Position numbers and translations under genes: made by a program
Assembly: GCA_936450465.1 (NCBI GenBank)
Contig: OW388297.1
Location: 63,175,202-63,239,201, forward strand
Source of the DNA: Gibbula magus
Taxonomy: Eukaryota; Mollusca; Gastropoda; Trochida; Trochidae
Direction: 5' to 3'
DNA: 64,000 nucleotides
Notes under the pieces: generated by a model
What the model was told of the DNA's origin: nothing
Databases searched by the model: none
What the model saw: only the letters and a program-made list of their open reading frames with translations
Shown: in pieces, positions 1 through 11,021 of the stretch
How positions within the stretch are numbered: the stretch's first letter is position 1
Layout: the number at the start of each line of letters is the position of its first letter

Positions 1-112
1 CACCTCACCTCACCTCACCTCACCTCACCTCACCTCACCTCACCTCACCTCACACCTCAACTCACCTCACCTCACCTCACCTCACCTCACACCTCACCTC
101 ACCTCACCTCAT
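1..112. repeat. (CCTCA)n pentanucleotide array
   Basis: The window opens inside a nearly perfect CCTCA/TCACC array, broken by an extra 'CA' near base 51 and again near 90. It decays into 'CCTCATCTCTAACG'. The true left edge is outside the window. Confidence 0.97.
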
Positions 113-185
113 CTCTAACGTAACCTCTGTAAGTCTGTTCTAATACAGCATTTTGCTTTTTACTTTCTCGAATGCAACATCCATG

Positions 186-400
186 ATGGCACGTGCTATA
201 CATAGCTCGGCTGACCACCATCACTGAAGTTAAGCAAAATTGACGCGGTTCGCCGCATGGATAGGTGACCTACTTCTGTTTGAAGTGTGATTCCCTGTCT
301 AGCATTGAGGCATGCTTTTAGAGACATAAGGCGTAAGTGACCGCTTTCAAAATGTGCCCCTGGTCACTGCAGTACAAATGGGTACCTGGTAAACGTATTG
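186..400 (+). mobile_element. 5S-rRNA-like SINE head (or 5S pseudogene)
   Basis: Bases about 205-280 resemble eukaryotic 5S rRNA. 'CACTGAAGTTAAGCA' matches the internal promoter box A region, and 'ATGGATAGGTGACC' matches the intermediate element and box C region, at roughly the right spacing. The rest is diverged, so a functional 5S gene is unlikely. Downstream, near 377-393, 'AAATGGGTACCTGG' resembles a phrase inside the tRNA-Glu SINEs of this window, which suggests a 5S-headed SINE rather than a lone pseudogene. The 3' boundary is uncertain. Confidence 0.5.
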
Positions 401-423
401 TTTGAGATGACCTTCTAGCGACA

Positions 424-953
424 TATAAACTGCCAGGCAAAAGAAAGCATACATCCTAGTTGGTTTTATCATATGTATTATTTTCAAATACAAATATCAT
501 TAGTTTTCGACGTCGTACTCTAAAACCGAATGGTGTAGACCTTTCGTCAAAGAGTACGTCTACGTCGTTTATAATTTTGTTTAAAAAATGAAATTTTAAA
601 ATTTGAAATTCTTCAAATATTAATTTGTATAAATGACAACTGTTCATCGACATATAAGACATAGTCTATGTGAAAATTAATAAAGGTGCCTCATTCTGAA
701 CACATTTAAAATATTTTAAAAATGGTAGGGTCATGTTGATGTACATTTAATTTCTTACCCCTTTCTACATTAAACAAAGATATTTTAACTTAAAATTTAA
801 TTAACTAATTAATTAATTTAAAAAAACAATTAATGTATTCAAACAACTGCAGAGAAGTAGTGTTGTATCGTGCCATAATCAAATGAATCTCATTTCTATT
901 GAATAAATCGAAACCAAATCAGGTGTGTACTTTCTTTTGCCTGGCAGTTTATG
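424..953 (-). mobile_element. MITE family 1, complete copy
   Basis: The terminal inverted repeats read ACTGCCAGGCAAAAGAAAG at the left (429-447) and its reverse complement at the right (about 931-949). The interior carries 'GGTAGGGTCATGTTG', the reverse complement of a motif in the copies at 21177, 44018 and 60664, so this copy lies in the opposite orientation. About 530 bp, no coding capacity; the 68-codon open frame at 456-662 is accidental. Confidence 0.85.
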
Positions 954-955
954 TC

Positions 956-2070
956 AGTTAGGGTTAGATGTTAATAGCGCCTAAAGCATGCACTAGTGGA
1001 TTGGAAAGTGCGCTTTATGAATATACATATTACTTTTATTATTAGCCCTAGCGGTGAAATTTGCAATACGAATTACCGTTATTATTTTTATCCAATAAAA
1101 AATTAAATTAATATATTTTATATAATATAATTGACCTCTGTCTTTAAACCTATTGGCGCAAAGCACAGGTGAGAGAACTCTAGTCTTACCCGAATGTTTA
1201 CGGAAAAGACCGATTGATTGAAATGTTTGAAACAGCGTCGCTGAATGCTCGACTTAATTTCATTGCAACCAATCAGAAGCTTCTATCACTATAATTTCTA
1301 ACTGTCCTTTTGGAAGTTAAGTGGGAAGAAATGAGTCGAGTTACCTCCGTGCGAGAAACAGATCTGTGTCTGTGATGATGACATATCATTATATCTTTAA
1401 AGCAACATTCAAGTCAACACAAAACCTTTTGCATTAACGTTTCCTGAACTTTCTCAGATATATGCGAAAAGGCTCATTTACTTCTTGAATGACGATTGCC
1501 ACCAATGAGATGAGATATGTTTAAAGCGTTTTCGTATAACCGTCACCACAAGCTGTTACAGCTGAATAACCAAATTTTATTCAACTATTTGTGTATCTAA
1601 ATGCAAATTTCAGTTTATTTGGATTTCGTTTGTATGTCAATGGCATTCCTTCAACTGCAATGACCATTGGATCATTATTTGACCATAAGTACAATATAAA
1701 TTTTCAAAATTAGCATGAAATCGTTAGGTCAGTGCTTCAAAGGTACCATTTTGGCAAAACCTCACAAGCACACCGAATAAGTACAAAAGAAGATACAATT
1801 ATCTATTATTGAAGGTTTCGCGGAGAAAACATTGCCATAGGTCACTTCAACCAGTTTTCAAAATTGTTACGGTTAAAAATAAGAGTATCTTATGGTACAT
1901 TCTATCATTAATTTAACTACAAGTGAATTTTGGTAAGATAACACAATAAATCTTAAATCTATTAGGATATAGCATATTAAAATAACTTTGCATGCAATAT
2001 TTTAATATTTAAGATATATCTTTTAATGTCCACCATTGTTGCTCATTTGTCATGACGGCATTGTAATGAA
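956..2070. other. AT-rich unique sequence, nothing supported
   Basis: No open frame of note, no tandem structure and no recognisable element; it contains short AT-only patches such as 790-835 and 1095-1135. Confidence 0.6.
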
Positions 2071-2076
2071 TGATTC

Positions 2077-2482
2077 AACGAGGCACACGAGACACACAAA
2101 GAGACGCAAAAAATGATACACTTATAGAGACACACAATTAGACACAAAATGAGACACACAATCATATACATGTCGATACACACAATTATACACATATCGA
2201 GACACACAATGAGATACACAAGGTATCACACAATGAGACACACAATGAGATACACAATGAGACAAGCAATGAGATACACAATGAGATACACAATGATGCA
2301 CTCATCGAGAAACACATACAATGAAACTAACACTGAGACACAAAATGAGATACACAATGAGTCAAACAATGAGACACAATGATAGAAAAAATGAGACAGA
2401 ATGAGTCAGACAACGAGGGATACAAAGAGAGACACAATGAGATACAATATGAAACACAAGATGAGACACACAATAAGACAAA
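2077..2482. repeat. Minisatellite, ~10-bp unit (ACACAATGAG)
   Basis: Degenerate tandem copies of a unit such as 'GAGACACACAAT' or 'GAGATACACAAT', with variable 9-12 bp spacing. The 77-codon frame at 2149-2382 (M-R-H/Y-T-I repeats) is a translation of this repeat. Confidence 0.9.
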
Positions 2483-2489
2483 CATCACT

Positions 2490-4560
2490 CCATGAGCTTA
2501 ATGTTAAATATTTCTGTTGAATAATATTCAATTTTTGTCAAACATTTTCAGTGGCGTTTCATACATAGAGGACATCATGAGTGCAAATTTCACAATATGT
2601 TAACGAGTTTAACGAGTGCATAAATGTTGATACATCCCGAGCGAGAGCGAGAAATGTCCAATTTTAGACACGATCAGCGTTAACATTGTATGATATCGGC
2701 ACGAATAAATGCGAACAAAAACACTAAGGCTTTTCATCGATGCTTAATATATAATACATCGTCCCTTTAAAATAGCGTGATGTCATAAAGCATTGTTTAT
2801 GACACGTAACCATTACAAAGTGACCTCTTTCTCGGGGACATCTGTTTGGACGATAATCTTGCTATCAGAGGTAATAAAAAGGTTATAACGTCATTGTATA
2901 TGACAATTGATTCTGTAAAGTTAAAATTCACGATTTGGCATCGACTTCAGCAAAGTCACGATATTTAATTAATTACTTTATTCAAAGTATATTTATTATA
3001 GAAGAAAGTTCGTCCCTCTGCTGGAAACAGACGCTATATGAATTCATGGTCATTATCTATATTCCATAAAGAAATGCTTTACATCACTGTGAATGCTATG
3101 ATGCTATTTCCTCTGTTATACATAATGTTCCAAGATATTGTAGCAACTTCAGCACTTTTCTTCCCATGCTCTAACACCATTTCAGCAGACTGGCTCAATA
3201 AAGAAACACTTAATAAACTAGACGCGTCTCTTATCGAGTGTTGTTAACAAGAAGGCGGGTGCTTCTGTGTAGGGTCAACATCTTTGATTTCGTATGAATA
3301 GATTCGGATCGTATTTCGGTAGCCAGTGTTATTGCTATAAACAAATCTCTGCAAACAGGGCAAAGACAACATACTTCCAATTATTCGCTGGTTATTTTAT
3401 CGTTATTGTTACAAATTGCTTTGGTACCATGACAATACTGCATATCGGAGTGTAAAACTTCATAACAAGCTTGCCGGGGCAAAGGTCAACTTTAAAAGCA
3501 TTGTACTATAAATGTTAAAGCGGCAATAAATCTTTTCCCCGGGGTTTTGACAGATATAGTTTATGATGTCAATACCTGCTGAAATCATACGGTACTTAAA
3601 GCGTATTCGCCATGGCGAACATTTCTGTATGGTTTCTCGAAATATTTCCGTTGTATTGGGGAGCAAATATGATATTACTTATCCATGCTTTCAACATGTT
3701 TCAACAATGTTTTAAAGTTAATGCAACGAAACTGAAAAGTTAAAATTTAGCGTTGAGAGGTGAAATATCAATGTTGATATATATTTTAAATGTCTGTGAC
3801 GTATAACTGCCAAAGTAAGACTTATGGCAGTGCTATTCAAATTGCCAACTTCAATAATTGGCAAGAACACAACTAAATGAACACATAACAATTCCTACCA
3901 ACAAAACATTAATATCCTAAATTAAACTGTTGAGAAGTAATGTGCATATTATTTCATTTTTGTGAAGACGTTTAAATATGTATCAGTCATAACTTAAAGC
4001 AAAATAACGTTTGTGTCATATAAATATATCAAAATTGTATTCATGCATAATATTATCATATACATGGTATATAACGAAATTAGTCCATGAAGGCCATATC
4101 TGTATAAGACCATGCTTATCCTGTTCTTATATACAAATAAAATAGAACTGTTCTATGAATCTCAACTTTCTTATCCACAGCCCATCAAGTATCAATACAT
4201 AATGCATCACATTTTTCATAACGACAAAGCAGTTTTAGCCATTACTTCATCAAAATATTTTTCTCATCAAAGTATAAACAATTTGTAATGTGTTCCAAAT
4301 CACAATTACATCAAAATTTCAAATAAAAGTTATTACCCAAGCAAACACAACAGGCAATTTTATAAGCACCATCATTACCTTAATGTCTGTGATTAAAAGT
4401 CCGTAAAACACCTACCTGCACGTAGAACAGGTAAGTAATCCCAGGTGTATGCAGGTATATAGTTTCCATTCACGCTCCCAATACAGAGCTAAATTGTAAC
4501 TAAATTCTATGTAATTCACATAATACACCATGCACTGGAGTGGTCATTAATACGTCCTTT
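2490..4560. other. AT-rich unique sequence, nothing supported
   Basis: Frames at 3038-3247 and 3460-3666 are short, have no flanking splice signals and show no recognisable domain. I see no element boundaries. Confidence 0.55.
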
Positions 4561-4590
4561 GCTAGTGGTGAACACGGGCTATTCTTTACG

Positions 4591-4616
4591 CCCCGCCCAC
4601 TTTTAAGCGACCAATC
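4591..4616 (+). promoter_or_regulatory. Possible GC-box/CCAAT promoter elements
   Basis: A GC box (CCCCGCCCAC, 4591-4600) and a CCAAT box (4611-4615) stand 11 bp apart in otherwise AT-rich DNA, about 90 bp upstream of an ATG in strong context at 4702. These motifs also occur by chance; no TATA element is evident. Confidence 0.25.
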
Positions 4617-4701
4617 ACCTCTCTTATCATAGTTTTTTCACCCAGAGGCTTGATTGACACATAACTGCTTGATAAAGCAACGTTCATTCATTCTTTCAAA
4701 T

Positions 4702-4714
4702 ATGGGTTGTGGAG
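4702..4714 (+). CDS. Speculative tiny first exon encoding MGCG
   Basis: ATG at 4702 has A at -3 and G at +4. The 13 bases to 4714 encode MGCG plus one base, followed by a donor-like GAG|GTAGCG. Proteins starting Met-Gly-Cys are usually N-myristoylated and palmitoylated, so this would suit a membrane-anchored protein. The only supporting context is the GC/CCAAT pair upstream. Without a splice, the frame stops after 12 codons. No downstream exon was identified, so this is a hypothesis only. Confidence 0.12.
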
Positions 4715-5189
4715 GTAGCGTTTCTACACTATTGTTCTAGTTTGATTTCTTGGTCGTAGTTTGACTAAGCCACATGTCCATTGAGCGGGGTTCAGTTGAT
4801 TTGTACTTGGCATGGTTGTTTGATAAGTGTTTTCTTGTACAAATTGTTCCTATGCTGATTAAATGGTTTAATGTTTGCATTGTCCGTTTAAGTAATCGCT
4901 GTATAGTTAATCAAACCTTAGCTTGGTTTTATCACATTTACTCCTGTGTGTTTACTAAGCTTTGCAGGGTACTGTTTTTTCACTTTATCGATAAAGTCAT
5001 AACGGGAGGACGGTATGTTATATTTTTGGTCTGCATTACAATTTATTAACGTAAGCAGTCTAAGTGATTGCAACCATTGCAACATTCTTAAAATATAACG
5101 TTTGTGACCATAGAAATATGGTGATTGAAAACGAAAGAGAAAATCATTCACTGGCATTGTCAGTGACAATATAACTGGGAATAGTAGCA

Positions 5190-5429
5190 GCAGTAGAATT
5201 CGTAGTTGTTGTACTAGCATATGCGTTAGCAGCATTAACATTAGTAGTAGTAGTTGTAGTAGCAGTAGTAGTAGTAGTAGTAGCAGTAGTAGTAGAGGAC
5301 GCAGAAGTTGTAGTTGAAGCAGTATTAGTAGCACTGGTGGTAGCATACGTAGTTTTGGTAGCAGTAGAAGTAGTAGTAGCAGCAGTATCAATAGAAGTTG
5401 GCCTAACAGTGGTTCTAGTAGCAACAGTT

Positions 5430-5462
<33 letters not shown>

Positions 5463-5546
5463 CTAGTAGTAGTAGTAGCAGCAGTAGAAGAAGGAATAAT
5501 ACTAGCACCAATATGTATTAGTAGTAGTCGTGGTAGCAGCAGCATC

Positions 5547-5605
<59 letters not shown>

Positions 5606-5610
5606 AAGCA
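5190..5610. repeat. (AGT)n trinucleotide tract with interruptions
   Basis: About 420 bp of AGT/GTA repeats with AGC, GAA and ACA variants; the purest part is 5547-5604. It produces open frames in several phases on both strands (poly-Val, poly-Ser, poly-Leu, poly-Thr), none of which should be annotated as protein. Confidence 0.95.
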
Positions 5611-5654
5611 GCAGCAGCATTGTAAGGGGCAGTAGTAGCTCAATTGAAATACAA

Positions 5655-6090
5655 ACTGATAGATATGATCACAAATACCGGAGCGAAGAGTCACACAGCC
5701 CGCTTTGTCTTCACCGCTCAAGTTTTAATCCGCATATCCCCGAATATCGTGACAACGAGGTATCGGAATCCGAGCGAACGATTTCAATGAAAATCGTGTG
5801 TTGGTCAACCATTCACGGGGACACAGAAGACGGCCGGACTTAAGACAACGCGCGTTACATGAGATAAGAATTGAAACTCAAGAAGATAGATACTCGCAAT
5901 CATGGCGATAACCCGCAGCAGAATAAAACGTCAAATCCCACTTAACCGTTTCTGCCTGAACGCAACGGAGTCTGGCTACCGATCGCAGATCGCCGCCGTC
6001 ACCTTGGCTCGAGTTTCCGGTGAGGTCATAAGGGGAGATAACTTGTTGTATAAGGTGGTATCAACTCAGCGTGTATATTTCAGGCGCCAT
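5655..6090. promoter_or_regulatory. CpG-rich patch
   Basis: CpG dinucleotides are dense here (for example 5730-5780, 5830-5860 and 5975-6015) compared with AT-rich, CpG-poor flanks. Such patches in invertebrates often mark promoters or first exons; a candidate exon lies inside (5902-6019). Confidence 0.35.
5902..6019 (+). CDS. Candidate first coding exon, unknown protein
   Basis: ATG at 5902 sits in strong context (A at -3, G at +4). An open frame runs to a consensus-like donor CCG|GTGAGG at 6020, giving 39 codons plus one base (starts MAITRSRIKRQIP, ends VTLARVS). The frame itself continues to 6093 without splicing. The segment is CpG-rich and not repeat-derived, which sets it apart from nearly every other frame here. 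No domain is recognisable, the N-terminus is basic, and no partner exon was found. The alternative is a chance frame in a CpG-rich patch. Confidence 0.28.
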
Positions 6091-6099
6091 TAGAGGACA

Positions 6100-6725
6100 A
6101 TAGAAGACTGTGATTAAGAAAAAGCCGGATTGTTTCAAGTTGCGGAGATGTTTTGCTGATAGGAGCAACGTTATGTCCTTTAACCACCAGTTAATCCGCA
6201 ACAATAAGGGATTGATGTGGTCTCTCAATTGAAAAACTTTATTGATTTCGTGGTTTCAGAAGATTGGCGGATTTCAAACCTGATATTTGGCTTGCTGTGC
6301 TGGTAATAGAGTTATTTTGTTTCAATTTGTTAATTCACTTTCTTTCAGATAACACGAACGTGTATGCACATTACTATTATTATATTTATATACGTCTCTC
6401 TGTAAGGATTAATGAGTCATTATGAGTTATTTTATCCGCCATCTTGACAGGCAGCAGTCTTTGCTTATACCTTTCCGCTTTTATAGTTGTGTTGTGTGAT
6501 GTATTAATGACAGTTAAACTATGCAACAACATGAAAGTAGAACTATCAATTAAAAATATGTTGTAAATATATTTTTTAGATTGTTCAACTTTAATAACGA
6601 ATTCGATTTATCTCCCAAACACTGTGTATCACCAGTCAATGGATTTCCGTCGAAAGAAATGCAATGGAAAGTCATCTAGCTAAACGATTTAAAAGGTTTC
6701 TTTTTAAATGTATACATAGAAAGTC
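6100..6725. other. Unique sequence, nothing supported
   Basis: Possible intron or intergenic DNA downstream of the CpG-rich patch. No repeats or exon-like signals recognised. Confidence 0.5.
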
Positions 6726-6736
6726 CAACCCGAAAT

Positions 6737-7185
6737 TTCTTCTGATATCAAATATATCAACGCGAGTTGATAAAAGTAACACCTATATCCAAGGCTTGCC
6801 AAGGATATTTTACTTTAACCAACAAGTGTTGATATATTACTATCATAAGATACGTTGGTGAAATTTTAATTATCATGTAAACTTATTGTTTAACTTTTAT
6901 CAGCAAAGAAATGAACATCTGAGCATAAAACAACCATTTGGGCTTCTTAAGCCGTGAAGTCGTAGTGCTTGGACGCCGTCATCATCGGCGTTATGACGTC
7001 ATAGCATTGTTAGCTGTTCTTAGTTATATCAATCATTGTTAAGTCATTAACTACTGATGTAATAGCATTATGACTTGATTGAAGACATATTAATTGTTAC
7101 CAGACGCTATATATATCCAGAATCCGTGTATATTTCTACCAAAAAATTATAAAAAAGATATTGCTCATATAATATAAACAATATT
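6737..7185 (+). mobile_element. Degenerate hairpin MITE (HP family, oldest copy)
   Basis: 6737-6840 matches the hairpin at 40676 and 56702 (GATATCAAATATATCAAC, then 'GGCTTGCCAAGGATATT', then 'AAGTGTTGATATATTA'), but its arms no longer pair perfectly. Downstream 'CCATTTGGGCTTC' and 'ATGACGTCATAGCATTG' match the body of the other copies. The boundaries are approximate. Confidence 0.6.
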
Positions 7186-7189
7186 GTTA

Positions 7190-8158
7190 TTCTGCTTTCA
7201 TATTACATAAGGGTAACACACTTATTAAATTAAAACATTTTTTTAAATTTATGAATATCTTCTCGTCGTTATAATAACACGTCACGAGATAAAAATATTA
7301 CATTTATCTCTTTCATATTTTTGACAAAAGGATATGTATTATTGTTCAAAACAATACAAGGATTTCGTATTCTGATTTTTAAACAAAATAAATTAATCTT
7401 GTTTACCAACTGATTTCAAATATCATTTATCAATCTAATTCTCAACAAATATACACTATACTAATTGCACGTGGTAACCACAATGAATAAATTTGTATAT
7501 ACACAAATATCCTGACACTACGCTCCGGAAACCAGTGAAGTACCGTTATGAAAGGTGATCTCCCTCTATAGCAGAATGCCGCATGCTATGTAAAACTGTG
7601 TAAGAATTTGCCATGTTTATTCCACTGTACGTTGCATTGCGTACGTATTTCTACTTACAGGGCGTGTGTGTTTTGTTTAAGCACTTCCTTAGTCGTGCAT
7701 ATCCGCATGGGTGGACAAAGGTCATCCTCCCCCGCCATCTGAGGGGTCAAACCACTTATTTATAGAATGTCATCCTTCAGAAAATAAACTTGGCGTTGAT
7801 GTTTAAGGAGGCTTAACTATGATTCTGTATCAACGTTTTGAAGCCTTATTTTAAGTCTAGATTTCAGGAGGTCTTGCTATATAAAATTAAATAAAACACA
7901 AGGAAATATAAGTAAAGGCATTCACTGAAATAGATGCCTAGTTATAGGTAACATAAAGTTCCATACAAGAGCATAGCATCACGACTGATAAATGTTGTTT
8001 GCCCTTTTATGCTAAAAATAACTTTTTTACCCTTCAGATTTCACATCTTTCCTATTATTTCATTTTTTCAAAATCTGTTCTGTAGTCGTTACAAAATGTA
8101 GATCCAATCAATTTGATTAATTGTTTTGACATAATTCTTCCATTATAAAACTGCGACT
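7190..8158. other. AT-rich unique sequence, nothing supported
   Basis: No element, tandem repeat or coding signal recognised. Confidence 0.5.
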
Positions 8159-8242
8159 ACATCATCATCATCATCATCCTCATCATCATCATCATCATCA
8201 TCATCATCACCTTCATCATCATCATTATCACCATCATCAACT
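8159..8242. repeat. (ATC)n microsatellite
   Basis: About 28 units of ATC/CAT with a few substitutions (CCT, ACC, TTC). Confidence 0.95.
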
Positions 8243-8431
8243 TTGTCTTGATCATTAGTTCTATAACGAAATGTAGTTCATAGTGCTTGTTCACTGGTTT
8301 CAAAATTTTAAAAAAGTGCAACTGGTATAAATACCGGAGCTTGCGAACGTTATAACCGTATAACCCCTATGCTCAGAGTTCACAAGTGCCGCAACTCTCA
8401 TATGCTCTCACGATCAATTGTAGTTCATAGA

Positions 8432-8764
8432 ATATAATAATAATAATAATAATAATAATATACATTTTAACGCCTAATATCCAGTGCAAGCACTGCTCAA
8501 TGGCGGTACAATTATTACCCTGAAGGATCGGTACTTTCGGTGCCGCTACTAAGCGCTCCGCGCGACCATATAGGTCCGTACCTCCCGTGTTCAGGTACCC
8601 ATTTAAACAGCTGGGTGGACTGAGTGCAATGTGGATGAAGTGCCTTGCCCAGGGGCACAACACAGTATAAGACCCAGGTCACAAATGTTTGGTGTCACCA
8701 CCGGGATTCGAACCCGGGCCGTTGGCGTGAGAGGCAAGCATGCTAACCACTACACCACTGTGCT
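8432..8764 (-). mobile_element. tRNA-Glu-derived SINE, full length
   Basis: Read on the minus strand, the 5' end (8764-8698) is a tRNA-like head. The A box region is 'GTGTAGTGGTTAGCATG', the anticodon region contains 'CCTCTCACGCC' (CTC, as in tRNA-Glu) and the B box is 'GGTTCGAATCC'. The body contains 'GGGCAAGGCACTTCATCCAC', and the element ends in an (ATT)n tail at 8432-8461. Copies at 50671 and 37325 share head and body. Transcription would be by RNA polymerase III, with mobilisation by a LINE. Confidence 0.85.
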
Positions 8765-8984
8765 TATAGTATCTAAGTTACGGTTTCAACGACCTGTATA
8801 ACTTAAGTATGACTTCTTATAACATAAACAATGTTCTTGTCAATACTGGTTGACATGACAAGACAATCGAAAACATTAGATTATTTTAATTTGACAATTT
8901 GAGGTAACATTATATGAAATTGAAGTAATTACATACAACAACTATCATTCTTGTTGTCAATGATCTGACGTTACTTTTGAATCG

Positions 8985-9545
8985 GTTTACACTCAACCAC
9001 AAAAGAAACGTCTCCACATTTTCACCAGTATAGAAAACAAAATAATGTTGCCAGAGAAAGTCGATTTTGAGTGCTTTTTATAAGGACATGGTTCGTAGAT
9101 GTAACCGCAATGTCATACATCAGAGTATAATATTCTCATTTGTATGCCTGTTTAAGTACACTTGGGGTGTTGAATTTTGACCAGAATGGTTGGCATTTAA
9201 CTTTAAAATGCTTAAAGTTGAAAAAATTACTTAAAATATGTTGTTAACAGAAATAACCTTCTTGGACGTAACTTTGTTGACGCGTCTTTGATGTAAGACG
9301 TCATGAAACAAGCCAAAAAGCCCTTTTTGACTCTCCTATCTGGCCCAGTCTAGGAGATACGAAAACGACGATTTCTTAAAACGTGTGTTTCTCGGACATA
9401 TCAAATGATAATGTTTTGAAATTTACAATTTCGTTTAGTTGGCTTATGAAGACATGGTGAATCTCTGTTTCTGTCGTATGTATCACTCGCGGATTGAATT
9501 CTCCTGTGTTTTGTAAGGTGACGTTTCTTTTGCTGTTGAGTGTAC
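8985..9545. mobile_element. MITE family 3, complete copy
   Basis: Terminal inverted repeats: ACTCAACCACAAAAGAAACG at the left (8991-9010) and, at the right (about 9520-9545), GACGTTTCTTTTGCTGTTGAG. Length about 560 bp. A partial copy in opposite orientation is at 46950-47413. The 91-codon frame at 9376-9651 crosses the right terminus and is therefore spurious. Confidence 0.8.
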
Positions 9546-9549
9546 TTTT

Positions 9550-10755
9550 CGGCATTTTGATTATATTTTCGAACAAGATCGTGTTTGATGACTCAAATAC
9601 CGTACACCGCAGTGTTATGGATTTATGACGCAGAGTTTCAATGACGTCCAAAGGGTTACTATTCTATGACATCACCGCGAAGTAACCAACAGACGGTCAA
9701 ACACAACTGAAAATGTAAGTCTAACATTCAACGTCTAACATACAACATCTAAGATTTAAAGTCTACCATGAGTATGAAGCTCTTCGGGATAATTTGGACT
9801 TCCACACGAATATGTCTGTTAGAACTTAAACATGTTAAAGGTACATCCATTGTGTTGTTTTTGGTCACATATGCTAAACGTTATAAATTGTATTATGTTA
9901 TCGGGAAGTACTGACTGTTGCCGAAAATTGGCATTTTGATCTTAGTCGACTTAGTATATTGACGATATGAAGGTAACAGTAGTGATTACTGATCGAAAAC
10001 TGGACAATGTACCGCGTGTGACAAACTGATAAATTTGGGTTGATCATGTTTAATAGGTCATATAACTACTGTGCATGTAAATGGGACATGTAGTTTCGGT
10101 TTCTGCATATGCATAATGATGTTACTCTATTTTAATTGGAAACTAGTAATTATATGATATATTTGGCGATTGGGAATGAATATGCAGGCCGAGTGAATTT
10201 ATTTGCACTGTAAACAGCACACATGGTGAATCGGAACGTATTAAAGCCTAATAACATTTTATGAAACAAAATGGATGCACCTTTAATATGACGATTGTGT
10301 GACAATAGCTGAAATCAATTAAGTTCCCTGTCCATAAAAGGATCTACTTCATAAATGTGTGTCCTGCCAAAATCAAGTTTTCCTTTACTTTAAAAGTGAT
10401 TATATCTAATTGGTCAACATATTAAGCACACTTTCTTATTTTTTTCAAAATGTCCTATTTATAATGATAGTTTATGTCCTTTATATCTACTTGAGAGGAA
10501 ATAAGTCACTGTCTGACGAAATATATCAAAATATCGTCACTTCAGTTCATACATATTTTACCCAAACTGAACGTTTTCAAGCTAATTTTCAATAAATTAC
10601 GAACTATAATGTGTATTGTGAATGTATTGGTGTATTGTATTGATGAGTGAAATTGTGTTGTACATGTAATTATTTGTACTGGAGAGGTATTTATATAGGC
10701 AATATGCCTGTTTACCAATCCAATCATTTAATTGAATAAATATTGTTTAAACCAC
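9550..10755. other. AT-rich unique sequence, nothing supported
   Basis: Contains short head-to-head frames near 10410-10727 with no domain content and no splice context. Confidence 0.5.
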
Positions 10756-10756
10756 T

Positions 10757-11021
10757 TGAGAGGAAAAAAACATCTTATTACACAAACAGTAGTTGTAATA
10801 ATGGTATTGCGTATATAAACAAAATTGCTTGGCGTACATTTTAATGTACATTTTATTATTTAGAATTACAAAAACGATTCCCATGGCTAAACCAAACCAT
10901 GTACACTCATTTTTTAACTTTATTTTCCAAATAGAAAAGGGTGTTTTACTATTAGTGACATTATTTTTCAAAAACATTTCATAAACTTATTTGAGCGAAA
11001 AAACGTGCTACTGGCCCTTCA
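10757..11021 (-). mobile_element. MITE family 4, truncated copy
   Basis: Matches the inverse of 49168-49532: 'AACATCTTATTACACAAAC' near the left, 'AATTACAAAAACGATTCCCATGG' central, 'AAAACGTGCTACTGGCCCTT' at the right terminus (about 10999-11018). The opposite terminus is lost. Confidence 0.8.

Noticed and set aside
5144..5843. Poly-Leu, poly-Ser, poly-Thr and poly-Val proteins on both strands
   Set aside because: Translations of the (AGT)n tract in different frames; the same applies at 25590-26292, 26670-26972, 37206-37911 and 50299-51218.
8700..8764. Functional tRNA-Glu gene
   Set aside because: The acceptor stem does not pair, and the sequence continues into a SINE body with an ATT tail.
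9376..9651. 91-codon minus-strand frame with natural-looking residues
   Set aside because: It crosses the right terminal repeat of MITE family 3, so it is not a preserved coding unit.
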